The notes under the pieces were generated by a model. It did not search any database and had not been told where the DNA came from. It worked only from the letters and a program-made list of their open reading frames with translations. Positions 1 to 11,991 of a DNA stretch of 64,000 bases are shown here, piece after piece. A program made the position numbers and the translations under genes. The stretch comes from Mya arenaria (taxonomy: Eukaryota; Mollusca; Bivalvia; Myida; Myidae), in assembly GCF_026914265.1 (NCBI RefSeq), contig NC_069126.1, forward strand, positions 77,317,232-77,381,231. Reading direction: 5' to 3'. Numbering within the stretch: the stretch's first letter is position 1; each line of letters starts with the position of its first letter.

Positions 1-214
1 ATTGATAAATAACAAGTGTCAGATTTTAGAAACATGAACTAGTTGAAACCACAAGTAAACTATTGTCTAAGTGTTCCACAGCTGTAATGCAATTATTTAT
101 TGTTATAGCTATTTTGATGTTTGCGAGGTGATAGCACATGTGTGTCTTTTGTTCAATGTCGTTTTTGCCCCACTTTGGTGTCTCTAAACAGGTTTATATG
201 TATATATATTTTAG

Positions 215-1306
215 CTCCACACGCTCACGTTATTGATGACGTCATTCCGAAGGATTTCCGGGACCTTCTCAACCTCAATCTCATTTCGTATTACACAATG
301 TGCAAGGTGCTTGCTTCATTAAGACCGGTAGATGTAGCAGTATCAGTAGCAGTAGCTGTAGTAATAACAGAAGCAGTAGCAGTAACCGTAATATTACTCT
401 CAATGGAGTTGTACGCGTTACGTTGAAATTCAAAACTTGGCATTATTCATTATTTTGGCTATTTTGGCTAAGTACAATAAAGGAGTTTCGGTACTCGATG
501 GTGGAGAGGATACAAACCTCATCTTTTAGATCAAGCTGAAATGAGTGGGTATTAAATGCATCTACTTGTGTAATTGATCTGCATTTCACCATTGTCTTGG
601 AACAACATCGTCTTCTTATCGACGAATGTGGTATCCGAAGTTGTCTGTCTAGTAGTAGCATGCAGTTAAGGATATGCGTTAGGAAGTTTCTCTTTTGTTT
701 CTATAATAAAATACAACGTTATGTACGATTTTTTGATTAACATCAGGTAAACATCTACATATGACTTTTGATTGTTGTAACGCTGTGTGCATCTCGTCAA
801 TAAGGCCTTGAACCTTTTGCCTTTAAACAGAATTATTTCAAGGTTTGGCTACTGGGATTGACTTTGTAGTTTACAATGTAGTATCTTGTTGTTTCAGTTC
901 AGTCTTCCTCATCTCCGTAAGAGCAAGGGTAACATTGTGAACATATCCAGCATTGGGTCATCTTCCGCTGCCCGCGGCATGAGCATGTACTGTGCAACAA
1001 AGGTAGATGATTTTGAATGGCAATACATGTAGACAAATTATGAAACTTTAAGGTCTTATCAGAATAGTGTTGACAGCCACAGTGTAAGATCTTCTGCAGA
1101 TGCCCGCAACATGGAAATGTGATGTGCAACAAAAGTAAATTATTTTCAACGGCAACAGACACACAGAAGTACACGGAAAATTCTTGATCTTACTCGAAGA
1201 ATATCATTATCTTAAATATATTTTACTTTCAGAACATATTGACCCGGTACTTCATAGTTTGGCCGAAGAAACACCCATGCCTGGTCATATGTTTGCTTGG
1301 CCTTAA
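215..1306 (+). CDS. Candidate last three exons of an unrecognised upstream gene
   Basis: Three segments join in one frame: 215-306 (acceptor TTTTAG, weak donor GTGCTT), 898-928 (acceptor TTTCAG, donor GTAACA) and 1233-1306 (acceptor TTTCAG) ending at TAA 1304-1306. Phases agree across both joins. The peptide reads about 64 residues, including HVIDDVIPKDFRDLLN, then FSLPHLRKSK, then EHIDPVLHSLAEETPMPGH, ending in MFAWP. An AATAAA polyadenylation signal lies at 1712-1717, giving a plausible 3' UTR of about 400 bases. I do not recognise the family. The first exon is the weakest call because its donor is poor and it runs into a GTAGCAGTA-type simple repeat. The gene would begin upstream of the window. 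The alternative is chance open frame. Confidence 0.33.
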
Positions 1307-2375
1307 AGGATCTGAGGATTTATTACAAACTGTGTTGGTTCTTTACCTACGACTTAGTCAGGGTCTGAATGTCTTTCAACAATCATGTATGCTTCAACCT
1401 GCTTACCAGAAGCTATTGGTTCATGGAATACTCAAACAAAGAATTTTCTTTTGATTTTTGGATCTTCCAAAATCAGTCCAGTCAAATCAGGCCATGCACG
1501 AGTTAGGGATCAATCAAATCAATGTGCATTGGAAATATTTCCCCAGACTTCTCGCATTCTTTTGACAAAGAGAGAGACTTGGATGAGGGTTGTTGTTGTT
1601 TAGATTGTGTTGCCTCTGTTGCTTTTGGTCGGATCGTAACAATATATAAACGTACCCTACGTTGTTTAATATTGGTCATTTGTTATTGTTAAATATGTAC
1701 TCTTACTCCCAAATAAAATTTATCACAATTAATAATATTGTTTAAATATTCAAAAACAAGGGGAATAATTGTCTAAAACAATGGTTTTTATGAAGGCTAC
1801 GGAGTTTGATATGAAAGAAATGGGCATTAAACACGTTATTTCTACCCGATGAGACTAAAGTAGACCGCTGTAAATATTTTAGCATTTACCAATCATTTAA
1901 TATTTTTGCGCTTTTTGATATTTAATACACGGTTACAATCTTGTTATCAGTAATAAATAGTTTCCATATATGCATTATTTAGTATGTAGTTGAAGATTTA
2001 TCAGTAAAAATTGATGTTTCTTATACATGTGTATTTATTGATTGTAAATATGAGGGTCGCTTTCCCTTAATACCATTCTATAACCTCCTATCCTATAGAA
2101 AACAACAAAATCAATACTTTTCAATGGTATTATTTTGGAAGTCTCAGTGAAGCGATTTGAGAAACCGAATACTACTTACAGCATGAACTTGCAACATGAG
2201 CAAAGTATGTCTTATTAACAACATACCTGACAAAAATGGAGCTTACAGACGTGGTCGACTGGCCGAGAAAAAACTGAGATAAAACCCTCCTTCTAGGGAA
2301 AACTCAGAAACCTCTGCCCGTTTGTCATCCAGATCTACAGGATATGTCTCGTACCACTAGATGTCGGGCCTCATC
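1307..2375. other. 3' UTR candidate and then featureless AT-rich DNA
   Basis: To about 1730 this can be the 3' UTR of the preceding candidate gene, ending after AATAAA at 1712. From there to 2375 I see no open frame, RNA gene or clear repeat. Confidence 0.3.
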
Positions 2376-2499
2376 ACACATAAGCTCATTTACAATTAGG
2401 TATAAAATGTATATCATTTATATGATTCATGTCACGTACACATAAGCTCCTTTACAATTAGGTATAAAATGCATATCATTTATATGATTCATGTCACGT
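2376..2499. repeat. 62-bp direct tandem duplication
   Basis: Two nearly identical 62-bp units, 2376-2437 and 2438-2499. Each runs from ACACATAAGCTC through TATAAAATG to ATTCATGTCACGT. Few mismatches suggest a recent event. Confidence 0.85.
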
Positions 2500-2634
2500 A
2501 CTATATCAAAATATACAATTGTCAATTACAACGCTATGCATACAAGTGAGAACAAAAAGATCATTCATGTTTCAGAATGGAGAATATGTCTAAATGAATC
2601 TTGGATAGAATATTGTTAACGTTAAAGCTGGTGC

Positions 2635-3110
2635 TAGATGGCGATGAGAGTTGTGTGCTATTGATTGATGTCAAAACACAGTTTAAATCAATCCGACACT
2701 GCTTTTATAGCTGGCAATAATCAATTAATTCGACAGTAATATTACAACTGTCGATGACAGTCTACAATTACTCAAACTCTGCTCATATAGCTTTTAATGA
2801 ACATTTACAATTAATCAAACACTGATATTATAGCTGGAAAAGAAAAGTTTCAATCAATCCGATCCCGCTATTATAACTGGCAATGAACATTTTCAATAAA
2901 TTCGACACTAATTTTACAGCTGTCAATGAACATCTACAATTACACAACCATTGCTCAAACAGCTGTCAATAAACAGTTTCCATCAATCCGACAATAAAAT
3001 TACAGCTGCCAATAAAAAGTTGTCAGTTTTATCAATTTGACACAGCTAAGACTGATATAGATAAACAGTTTAAATCAATACAAACCTGAAATTATAGTTG
3101 TTCTTCCAAA
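2635..3110. repeat. Degenerate 43-bp-type minisatellite, short array
   Basis: About ten degenerate units built from 'aatcaatccgacactg', 'attatagctg' and 'tcaatgaacag'. The segment just before it ('gttaaagctggtgctag') and the units match the longer array at 10190-11350. Both arrays therefore belong to a duplicated block that also includes the first exons of the Ig receptor. This copy is the more diverged one. Confidence 0.75.
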
Positions 3111-3332
3111 TCATCACATTTTAGTTTATTGTTTACCCATGGCAAATAAATGGTTGTATTAGGCCTGAAGCTAAGGGAAAACTCATCATAATTTTCTCAT
3201 TTGTTTTTCACGTAGAGTCGATATCAGCACATACACATTCATTTGAAAGTATCAAGATATCATCATTCTATGTTATTTTAAAAGTCGATTTAGGGACATA
3301 CATACCCAACCACGCCCACGTCGAACAAAATG

Positions 3333-3368
3333 CACACACACACACGCACACACACACACACACACACT
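3333..3368. repeat. (CA)n microsatellite
   Basis: A run of CA dinucleotides with one CG interruption. Confidence 0.95.
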
Positions 3369-3842
3369 TACTTTACTTATATTATGTATTTGTACGCCTG
3401 TTTTTATAAGCGTGTTTGCACAATCTTTTATAGTTAGAATACAATCAAATACTGTTTAATGTGAATAAATAAGCAATTATGCAACTATATATGTATTTGT
3501 TTTAAATTCTATGACGGAACTCTTTTAATTATACGCACTGGAATCGGACAATGTGACGTATTTGTGACAGTTATATACAATAATGATAAGACGAAGAAGT
3601 GTGGAATATATTGAGCCCTTTGGTTAGAACATTAGGGTACAATTTTTACTAACCCGCACAATCAAATGCCAAGCCTACGTGATTCATAGCAAGCTCCTGT
3701 TTTCAAAGAACAAGCACAGGATGTGAAAGTAGTAAACTTCCGTAAAGTTTAAGTAAGCAAAGCTACTGTACATATATAATTAAAGTTAATGATAATAACA
3801 TATGTAAAATAGTTCTATTTAAGCAATGATTGTGCGTAGAAA

Positions 3843-4400
3843 ATGGACGCCAGCGTTTACGTTTTATTATGTTGCGTTGATAAGACTTTTAATTTTATAT
3901 AGAAACGTGTTACCTTTGATGATTTTCTTATATCTTCTTTCACTTTATATTCGTAACTGTATATTAACTAAACGAGATAACATTTTCCTTCCAAGCCAAA
4001 CTTATTAAAATATTAATATAAAGATATGCATTCGAGGTTGCTACTATTATTTTCTTTGGGCTTAATAATCTCAGGCGATATCGTAGAATGGATGCTTAAT
4101 GATGTTGGGATTGCCGATATCCAGATTTTTAGCAAACGAAATATTTATACAGTTTTTATTTTCTATATTTTTATCTTTTCTTATTGCAGTATTCGTTGGA
4201 GATGCATCCGTCTCATGTCCGGCATTGGCAATTATGAAGCTTACGTGTGTGGACAGAAACTTCGCCACGAATTGAATCCCGCGTCATCGAAAAATCTCAA
4301 ACATTGTCTGGAAGTTGACATGAGACTTTGACGACACAAGAGTACACACAGTAAAAGGCATTTTAAGGACATTTTCTAAAAAATGTTTAGGATTTGCCAT
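3843..4400 (+). pseudogene. Broken copy of exons 1-2 of the Ig/ITIM receptor
   Basis: ATGGACGCCAGCGTTTACG at 3843 mirrors the signal-peptide exon of the intact gene at 12812 (ATGGACGCCAAATTTTACG). The splice donor is changed from GTAAGC to ATAAGA, so exon 1 cannot splice normally. The exon-2 copy begins after TTGCAG at 4190 with TATTCGTTGGAGATGCATCC, matching 13191 onward. It shares 'gaca-ttgtctggaag' and 'acacagtaaaaggcat' but has lost the reading frame: TGA follows shortly after, and the copy fades out near 4400. The upstream DNA (3400-3840) also matches 12340-12811, including 'gattcatagcaagc' and 'aacttccgt'. It is a decayed tandem paralogue or partial duplicate. No later Ig exon is visible in it. 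Confidence 0.8.
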
Positions 4401-4849
4401 GCTTTCATGCTATATTTTTCTCTCTCGAACATACGCATTCCTACACACAGGGTACAGAAGGTAAAAGATTCAGCTCTCTATAAGCTTATCAAATAATGAT
4501 CACACTGAGCCAATTTCTGACCACTGTGCGCATGAGTGTACGGCATAAGATCACAATATCAAGAACATGATTATATGATAAAAAAAATCCTAATAAGCTT
4601 TGTCTTACTTTCCCGTTCTTAAAATATATATGTACTTCTCGTAAATATTGATTCGAAAAAAACGATCTTACCAGACAACTGTTGATAAAGCATATGCATT
4701 ATGTGACTAAAAATAACGATGCTAATAGTGGACGAGTGCTCGATAGACGAAATAGTAGGGAAAATGTTTTGATTGATGTCGTACGGTATGAAAGCTTTTT
4801 GAACAGGACGAAGGCTCGAATAATTGTAACCCAGACACGTTTGAACTTG

Positions 4850-5560
4850 AAGGGCCAACGAAAAGCTACCCCACATGACGATTATCTTAACATTTCTATA
4901 TGGCTTTTAGATAAGAAAGAAGTAATATTGACACATATTTTACGCAATATTCAAATTGAAAGTTAAAACCTTAGTTTTAAATCGTCGTACGCAATGTGTG
5001 GAAGAATATTTGGATGCCAAACCAAACCCTGAAAAAAATCATGTAAAAGTTGAAAGGCTTCGTCGGTTAGAATCCATCCGTAAACGTGGCCCAGCGAGAC
5101 ACATTTTGTTGACATACTCATTTCATTTTCACTTTTTAGCAAACATGAGCATGGTGACCGTTATAACGTGACTGTTTCCATGACATTACGTAATCGCTAA
5201 ATATCTTCAAAGTATACGCATGATATGACTTATAGCAGAGATCATTTGAATGCGAATGAGCGTATTCATGTCGCGAATTTACAGAACTAAACAAAGTTTA
5301 CAAATCAAACAGAGTAAAGTGTGAGGATGGGTGCACATAAACTGGTTTGAAATTCAGTAAACTCGTGCTCTAGTGAACTCGTGCTTTTTAACCATGAATG
5401 GACATTCCATAATTTACTGTTTGTCAGTTTGTAAGTATTTTTGTGTCTTTTCGGGTCCTAAAACATTGTTTATACTGATATTGTACGTGTTTGTCTTGTT
5501 GGACTTTGTCTTGTAGTTTTTCACCATAGTATTGCGAATTTAATATAAAAAATACCTACA
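4850..5560. repeat. Segmental duplication, copy A
   Basis: Matches 8590-9350 over several blocks: 'catgacgattatct', 'attcaaattga-agttaa', 'gtgga-gcc-a-ccaaaccctg' and 'ttttgttgacatactc'. It lies just downstream of the receptor pseudogene. The middle of each block is partly open (for example a short plus-strand frame around 4956-5171), but neither copy keeps a shared frame. I do not call it coding. Confidence 0.7.
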
Positions 5561-6000
5561 AATAAATAACAATAACAGCAAATAAAAACAGAAACTCTTT
5601 GAAGAATTATTACCTTTGACAAATAAAATCATTTCTACTCAGTAGGAATCAAACAACTTTATTGCTTATCATCCGATTTACTAATGCAGCCGACATAAAT
5701 TAAACCCGAATGTTAGTGCAACTAATGATATAAATGAATCAAAGACCTTTTTCTACTTACTTTTTAAAAGAAATGAATTCGTACGACAATATATTTGATT
5801 CTAAATATGAATCAATGTTATAAATATGAAGTAATTACTTCAATACTACAACACATTGTCCTAATGACAGCTTAGCAAATAAGTATTAAAATATCTTAAA
5901 AAGTGATATTTTCTAGTGTGTTGAACCATTGAAAACTTATAAAATGTGCATAATAAAGCTATTGCAATTATGGTAAATAAAAAATGCTATTTTCAAGACT
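5561..6000. other. AT-rich DNA with no recognised feature
   Basis: No supported gene, RNA or mobile element is visible. Confidence 0.4.
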
Positions 6001-6002
6001 GC

Positions 6003-6295
6003 CAAATCAAACAAGGCTATTTTAAGTACTGCAAAGCCAAACAATGCTATTTTCAGGGTCTTGTCCAGCAATGATTTGTTCAAAACTGCCAAGCCAAGCA
6101 AAGCTATTCTTAGGGCTGCCAAGCCAAACAAAGCTATTATCAGGGCTCCCAAGCCAAACAAAGCTATTCTCAGGGCTGCCAGGCCAAAAAATGCTATTCT
6201 CAGCGCTGCCAAGTCAAACAAAGCTATTCTCAGGGCTGCCAAGCCAAACAAAACTATAATCAGGGCTGCAAAGCCAAACAGAACTATTGTCAGGG
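6003..6295. repeat. 30-bp minisatellite
   Basis: About ten units of 'aagccaaacaaagctattct' followed by 'cagggctgcc'. Because the unit is a multiple of three, it stays open in several frames on both strands. For example, KPNKAILRAA-type repeats read on the plus strand and GLAALRIALF-type repeats on the minus strand. No splice sites, signal peptide or flanking coding sequence were found, so the open frames are best read as a by-product of the repeat. Confidence 0.9.
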
Positions 6296-6309
6296 CAAGA
6301 ATATAACTT

Positions 6310-8580
6310 AATATTCATTTTCGTAATCAAACGGATACAAATTGCTCAAAATAGATATTTATACAAACGTTTAGAACAATTAAATATTTGAGTACGTCGT
6401 TGGTAAAACGCCATTAACGAACTGAATAATGAATAAAGAATATATAAATTTCTTTTATACATTCACATTTTTAACTAACGTTCATGCAGACAAAATCCCA
6501 AACGGTGAAATATGACTTACAACTGCGTTTAAAGCCAGCGTTACTACACTTTATTGATCAACTATTACGTATTTGCGGAGATAGACAGACAATTGCGATA
6601 TCAATACCAGACAATTGAAGACAATATATGCCAGAATTCGCTCAATATCTACCAAACACGGTCAATATCAACAAAACTCGCCTAAAATGAGTTTCCTCCG
6701 TTTTGATTGGCTACAAAATTCGCCTAATATAGGATTTGAGAAATGAGCCATTTGCATTGGCTGTCGAAACTCGCTTAATATGAAAAATATGCTCGAAATT
6801 ATTTTTAAAGGTAGCAATTTTGTTTTCCGTTTTCCGACTGTTTTGAAATTTTTGCGCTTCGTATAATTTTATTTGGAATACTTGAATCTATTGAATGATT
6901 GCACCACTTTGTATAGTTCGATATAACAGTTGTATTTAACCCGTTGGTGGAATTTACGACTATTATCATTTTGTACGCCGACAAAATGGACGACGAAGGT
7001 GAAACATTTGACGTTTGGCAAACGATTTGCAAAATTCAGACGAAAAGACATTGTAATGTTCATGGAATCATGTAGTCCGGAGCCCGGAAAATAATCATTT
7101 CTGTTTTAGTGAATTTTATAGAGAATTTGATTTTCGCTTTATCGCTATGACTTATTTATGATGAATTCGTGTATTTAATACTAATGTTATGGTTTTAGTA
7201 TTAAATGTCTAAATTTAGCTAGTAAATGATTAATTAATACGAATAAGTTGTATTCTTAATAGTTTTCTACTTTTTCGTAAGTTTGATAAACTTGACACCC
7301 CTACTCTGTAACATTAGTTATATATAATGGTTTCACCCATAGGATTTGTTAAAATGAACCATTCCATTCTGGTCACGTGATGTTAGGATATATAAGAAGC
7401 GAAAGGCATAGAAATAGGTAGTTCGTGTCTCGACGCCGATGTGAGAACATCAAGTTAAAAATATATAGGGAAGCTTTGAAGTATCTTTTTGTACTGTTTA
7501 GGGCGGGTTCTGAACTATTGGAGGCTAGGAGAATTTAAGTGAAGCATTGCGCTTCAGCTTCTAGTTTCCAGGTTCGGACATCCGTGGGGTTTCTTTTTGG
7601 CCTCTTAGTAAGCCTGGATCATTGCGATACAGACGGAACAGGGTCAATGGTTTGATTCCCCGTAAAGGCTATACATTTAGGACTGTGGGTTTCGCTGATA
7701 TATTGTGATTAGTTTATAAGCGTTTTGTATGCTGGTCCTGTTTGAAGTTATAGCATAGTTGTTGTATTGTTTCTGTTTGTTCGTTCTTGCTTTTGGGATA
7801 ATTGAACGTTGATTCTTGAACCATACCAATTATTTCTAATCATTCGGTTTTGTAAGCAATCATTGTCAATCACGTGTATATAATATTAATTTCATACTTA
7901 ATTTTTGGGACAATGCAGTCCGAGAATAGGTTTATAGTTTAATTTAAGGTAGCGTGTCCGAGCTAGTTAGGGAAGAAACGTTACAACATGTTTCCTTACA
8001 ATGTACAGTGCTTTCGGGCTCAGGCAAATACAGCTAACGTCGGACAAATAACTAGGCCAATATGAAATCACCTAATTAATAACACTATAATCATAACTTG
8101 AAATGTTCTGCATTTTTAACAGCATTGCTTCAAATCCTTCTAGTTCAATTCAGAAATGATTTAATTTCATTTTTAATACTTATCTTTATAAGTTGACCGT
8201 ATGGCTACAAATACGGTTGATGTTGACTGGTGGTATTATACCAGAAAACCACAACATGCGGGGGAACACCATCGGGACCGCGGGACTTGAATAGGCAGTG
8301 ACGTCAAAGAAGAACAACTGCCACGAGGTGATACAGTTTGACCAGCTAATGTGTTCACAGCAACATTTGGGAACCGCGGAATCCGTGTAGCCCCGACCTC
8401 GTGGTTTCGCATCTTTCTCCGACGTGTTTCTCACAAAATATAATTTAAAAAAGTGTCACAAAATAATTTGTTAATAGTTTAACAACGGAACACTTACTTT
8501 CTAAGTAAAACTAGATACACTTGATATAAAATGGCGAACATAAATTCCTATAATTCTTAATCAAATAACAGTAATCTTAT
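6310..8580. other. Unassigned intergenic region, possible old LTR-like segment
   Basis: No supported gene. At 7390-7440 a 'tatataagaag' box, followed by 'gtagttcgtgtctcgac', resembles a retroelement or Pol II start region. I could not find paired LTR ends or a primer-binding site. At 7652 'ggtttgattcccc' resembles a tRNA B box, but no matching A box is clear. Confidence 0.25.
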
Positions 8581-8589
8581 TGAATGGAT

Positions 8590-9350
8590 TTAGAGAAAAG
8601 GTACCTCACATGCTACATGACGATTATCTAAACATTACCAAATGGCTAGTAGATAAGAGATTGAAGAGATATTGACACATACGAACGTATTATTCAAATT
8701 GATAGTTAACCCAAGTTTTTTCTTTATCATTTAAACTTATCCTTTTTGTTCTTTCTACTTTTTAGAATTGCACCTGTGACAATACGTACGCCGTTGGTGG
8801 AAGATTATGTGGATGCCCAGCCAAACCCTGGAGATGTCATGCAAATGTTGAAAAGCAGCATGGTTAGTTAGATCCCCTCGTTAGACGTTGTAACTTAAAG
8901 AATTGTTTTGTTGACATACTCGTTTCATGTACATTTTTTGCTAACATGAACATGGTACATGGTAACTCTGGCTACTTGAATGTGTCCATTGCTGCAGAAC
9001 GCTATTTATATATCAAACCTCACTGAAATAGTCATCTCGCGAAATCACAGAACTTAACAAGGCTTATGAAACAAGATGTTGAGACTAGTGTAAGGTTGTG
9101 TGCACATAAACTGGTTTACACCCATGTGAACTCAACTCCTAGTAAATTCGTGCTTCACTGACCGTCCAAGGCTTTAATTCCTTTACTGTTAAAATTATTC
9201 TGAAGCATATGTGGTCGTTTCTATGTTTTTTCATCCAGTGATTTTCCGAGCCCTTTCATTGTGCATCTAAACAATTTTATACGCATATTGTTTTGACTGC
9301 TGGACTTTTCTCTGTAGTTTCAATTGTATTATTGTAAAACCTATATATTG
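8590..9350. repeat. Segmental duplication, copy B
   Basis: Second copy of the block at 4850-5560, in the same orientation about 3.7 kb away. It lies upstream of the 43-bp array and the intact receptor. The order array / exons 1-2 / this block in copy A, and this block / array / exons 1-2 in the downstream copies, fits tandem duplication of a unit of several kb. Confidence 0.7.
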
Positions 9351-9466
9351 TAATTAAATAGTCCATTGTCTCAAATTCAAACACCAGGCATTAGTGAGTA
9401 TGGGAAATTGTAATTATATAGCCTATAGTCTCAAATTCAAATCCCAGGCATTAGTGAGTATTGGAC
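9347..9466. repeat. 60-bp direct tandem duplication
   Basis: Two units (9347-9406 and 9407-9466) sharing 'attgtaatta', 'gtctcaaattcaaa' and 'ccaggcattagtgagtat'. Confidence 0.85.
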
Positions 9467-10189
9467 TTGTGCATGGGACGCATTTGTAGTTAGAGTTACT
9501 CCCTTTCGCAAACAGTGAACAGTTTCTGTCAAACTCGTACTGCTTTTTTCAAACTTTGATGGTCGAACGGTTTAAGAAAGTATCGATATGAATGTTCTAA
9601 TTCTCGGACAATTTAATAGAGTGTACTGGAACAAGCCTTACAGCCTTAGCCTTAACGACGATGACCACCTTTTAAGACACAAGGATCAAGACCACACATA
9701 CATTATACCAGAGTCGTTCAACGTTATAATGCACAAAAACACAAATTACATCAATTAAATAAAACATGTCGTTATCATTTACACTGATCTCGCACCTTTA
9801 TTTCTTTGCAGCTAATTGACCGTCTAGGCGAGCCACGAGAGATCGGACTGGCATTTCTCTACCTTGCTGTAGACGCTACTTTCACCACAGGCTTTGAGCT
9901 CAATTGTACATATCCAACAGGAGAAAAACAATAAATCCTAATTAGTAAAGAGAACAAAAACCAGGATACTGCCATGAACTTCTATAAGATAGATTAAACA
10001 ATAAAGGGATATGAGACAAATTGCAACATCAACAAAATAACGGTTGTGTGTCATGGAACTATTTGAGCCAACAATAGTGTAATGATATCCATGCATTTAT
10101 GTGTCAAAAAAAGTCAATTTCGTCTTACGGTAGAATCGAATATGTGTATATTACTCTTGGAATAGCATATCGTCAACGTTAAAGCTGGT

Positions 10190-11350
10190 GCTAGGTTGCG
10201 ATGACAGTGTTGCACTATTTATTGATGTCAAAAACAGTTTCAATCGATCCGACACTGCTATTATAGGTGTCAATGAACAGTTTCAGTCAATCCGACATTT
10301 CTATTATAACTGTCAATGAACAGTTACAGTCAATCCGACACTGCTATTATAACTGTCAATGAACAGTTTCAGTCAATCCGACACTGCTATTATAACTGTC
10401 AATGAACAGTTTCAGTCAATCGGACACTGCTATTATAACTGTCAATGAACAGTTTCAGTCAATCTGACACTGTTATTATAACTGTCAATGAAAAGTTACA
10501 GTCAATACGACACTGCTATTATAACTGTCAATGAACAGTTTCAGTCAATCGGACACTGCTATTATAACTGTCAATGAACAGTTTCAGTCAATCCCACATT
10601 GTTAACATAACTGTCAATGAACATTTTCAGTCACTTCGCCACTGCTAATAAACTGCAAATGTTAACTTTCAGTTTTAGTCAATTCTACTTTGCTATTATT
10701 GCTGTCAATGAACAGTTTCAATCAATCCGACTTTGCTATTATAGCTGTCAATTAACAGTTTCAGTCAAAACCACTTTGCTATACAAGATGTCAATGAACA
10801 TTTTCAGTCAAAACCACTTTGCTATTCTAGATGTCAATGAACAGTAGCTATACTAGATGTCAATGAACAGTTTCAGTCAAACCACTTTGCTATACTAGAT
10901 GTCAATGAACAGTTTCAGTCAAACCACTTTTCTATACTACATGCCAATGAACAGTTTCAGTCAAAACCACTTTGCTATACTAGATGTCAATGAACAGTTT
11001 CAGTCAAACCACTTTGCTATACTAGATGTCAATGAACAGTTTCAGTCTATCCGACTCTGCTACTATAGCTGTCAATGAACAGTTTCAGTCATTCCGATAT
11101 TGCTACAATAGCTGTAAATGGCCAGTTTCAGTCAACCTGACTTTGCTATACTAGATGTCAATGAACAGTTTCAGTCTATCTGACTTTGCAATACTAGATG
11201 TCAATGAACAGTTTCAGTCTATCCGACTTTGCTATACTTGATGTCAATAAACAGTTTCAGTCTATTCGACTTTGCTATACTGGATGTCAATTAACAGTTT
11301 CAGTCTATCTGACTCTGCTACTATAGCTGTAAATGGTCAGTTTCAGTCAA
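10190..11350. repeat. 43-bp minisatellite array
   Basis: About 26 units with the core 'tgtcaatgaacagtttcagt' followed by 'caatccgacactgctattata'. Variants fall in blocks. The first half carries 'ctgctattataactg'. The second half carries 'ctttgctatactagatg'. This implies expansion from local sub-units. It lies 1.4 kb upstream of the first exon of the Ig/ITIM receptor. A shorter, older version sits upstream of the receptor pseudogene. Confidence 0.93.
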
Positions 11351-11512
11351 TCCGATACTGTTATAATACCTTTCGATAAAAAGAAGCAAGCAATCCGAGA
11401 CAGCTCTAATAGTTTTGCATCAAAATAATACGATTTCCAGTTTATACCAATTTTCGTGTCCATATGACGAAAGATCCTCAAATTTATATCCGGAAACAGA
11501 TTTTCTATTTAG

Positions 11513-11742
11513 TGTAACGGTCCGCTGTAGGCGGCGGATGTGCGTTCATAGTATAACATTCCGTTATATACGGAAGTACGTTCAGAACGTATGTTTACTT
11601 AGTTGGTAATATGCAAATTAGCAAAGCCCGGGCTCTGTGTGGATCGAAAATGTAGTGTATGTAAAGACCAGCGGACCCCTTCAGGGTCGAGCAAGCTTTT
11701 ATCTGAAGGGATCTGTTGCTGTTTGTGACGTCGCACGTTACA
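11513..11742. mobile_element. Solo-LTR-like insertion (230 bp)
   Basis: Begins TGTAACG and ends CGTTACA, an inverted TG...CA terminus as in LTRs. It is flanked by TTAG on both sides (11509-11512 and 11743-11746), which fits a 4-bp target duplication. The empty site can be read at 41708-41720, where the same host repeat has no insertion. Family not identified. No internal retroelement genes are present, so it would be a solo LTR or a small non-autonomous element. Confidence 0.65.
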
Positions 11743-11819
11743 TTAGTAATGGTTAGTGTTTGAAAATTAGACTCTATATGCTATCGGTAATCGAATCGGA
11801 CCAAGCATTTCCATTTACT

Positions 11820-11991
11820 GATTGTGCTGTTTTGTTTGTAATTGTGCTGTTTGTAGAGTTTTGTGCTGTTCTATGTTTCTTGTTTGTGAATTTGTGTTCT
11901 ATGTCTTTGGCGTTTGCCCATTGCCACTAAACCGGGTTTATGTTTAAACTTTTTGCTACTGAGCATGTTTCTGTAGCTTTTTGCATATATA
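11820..11991. mobile_element. 172-bp insertion with 5-bp target duplication
   Basis: TTACT flanks both ends (11815-11819 and 11992-11996). The undisrupted host sequence occurs at 41780-41800. The body contains 'tgccactaaaccgggtttat' and three GTGCTGTT motifs. Its 3' side (on the plus strand) ends in ATATATA. Family unknown. A short non-LTR or SINE-like element is possible. Confidence 0.6.

Noticed and set aside
7380..7700. Possible LTR promoter and tRNA B-box-like motif
   Set aside because: No paired LTR, no target duplication, no A box. Left as an unassigned region.
10617..10847. 76-residue frame in the 43-bp array
   Set aside because: A by-product of a non-coding tandem repeat with indels between units.
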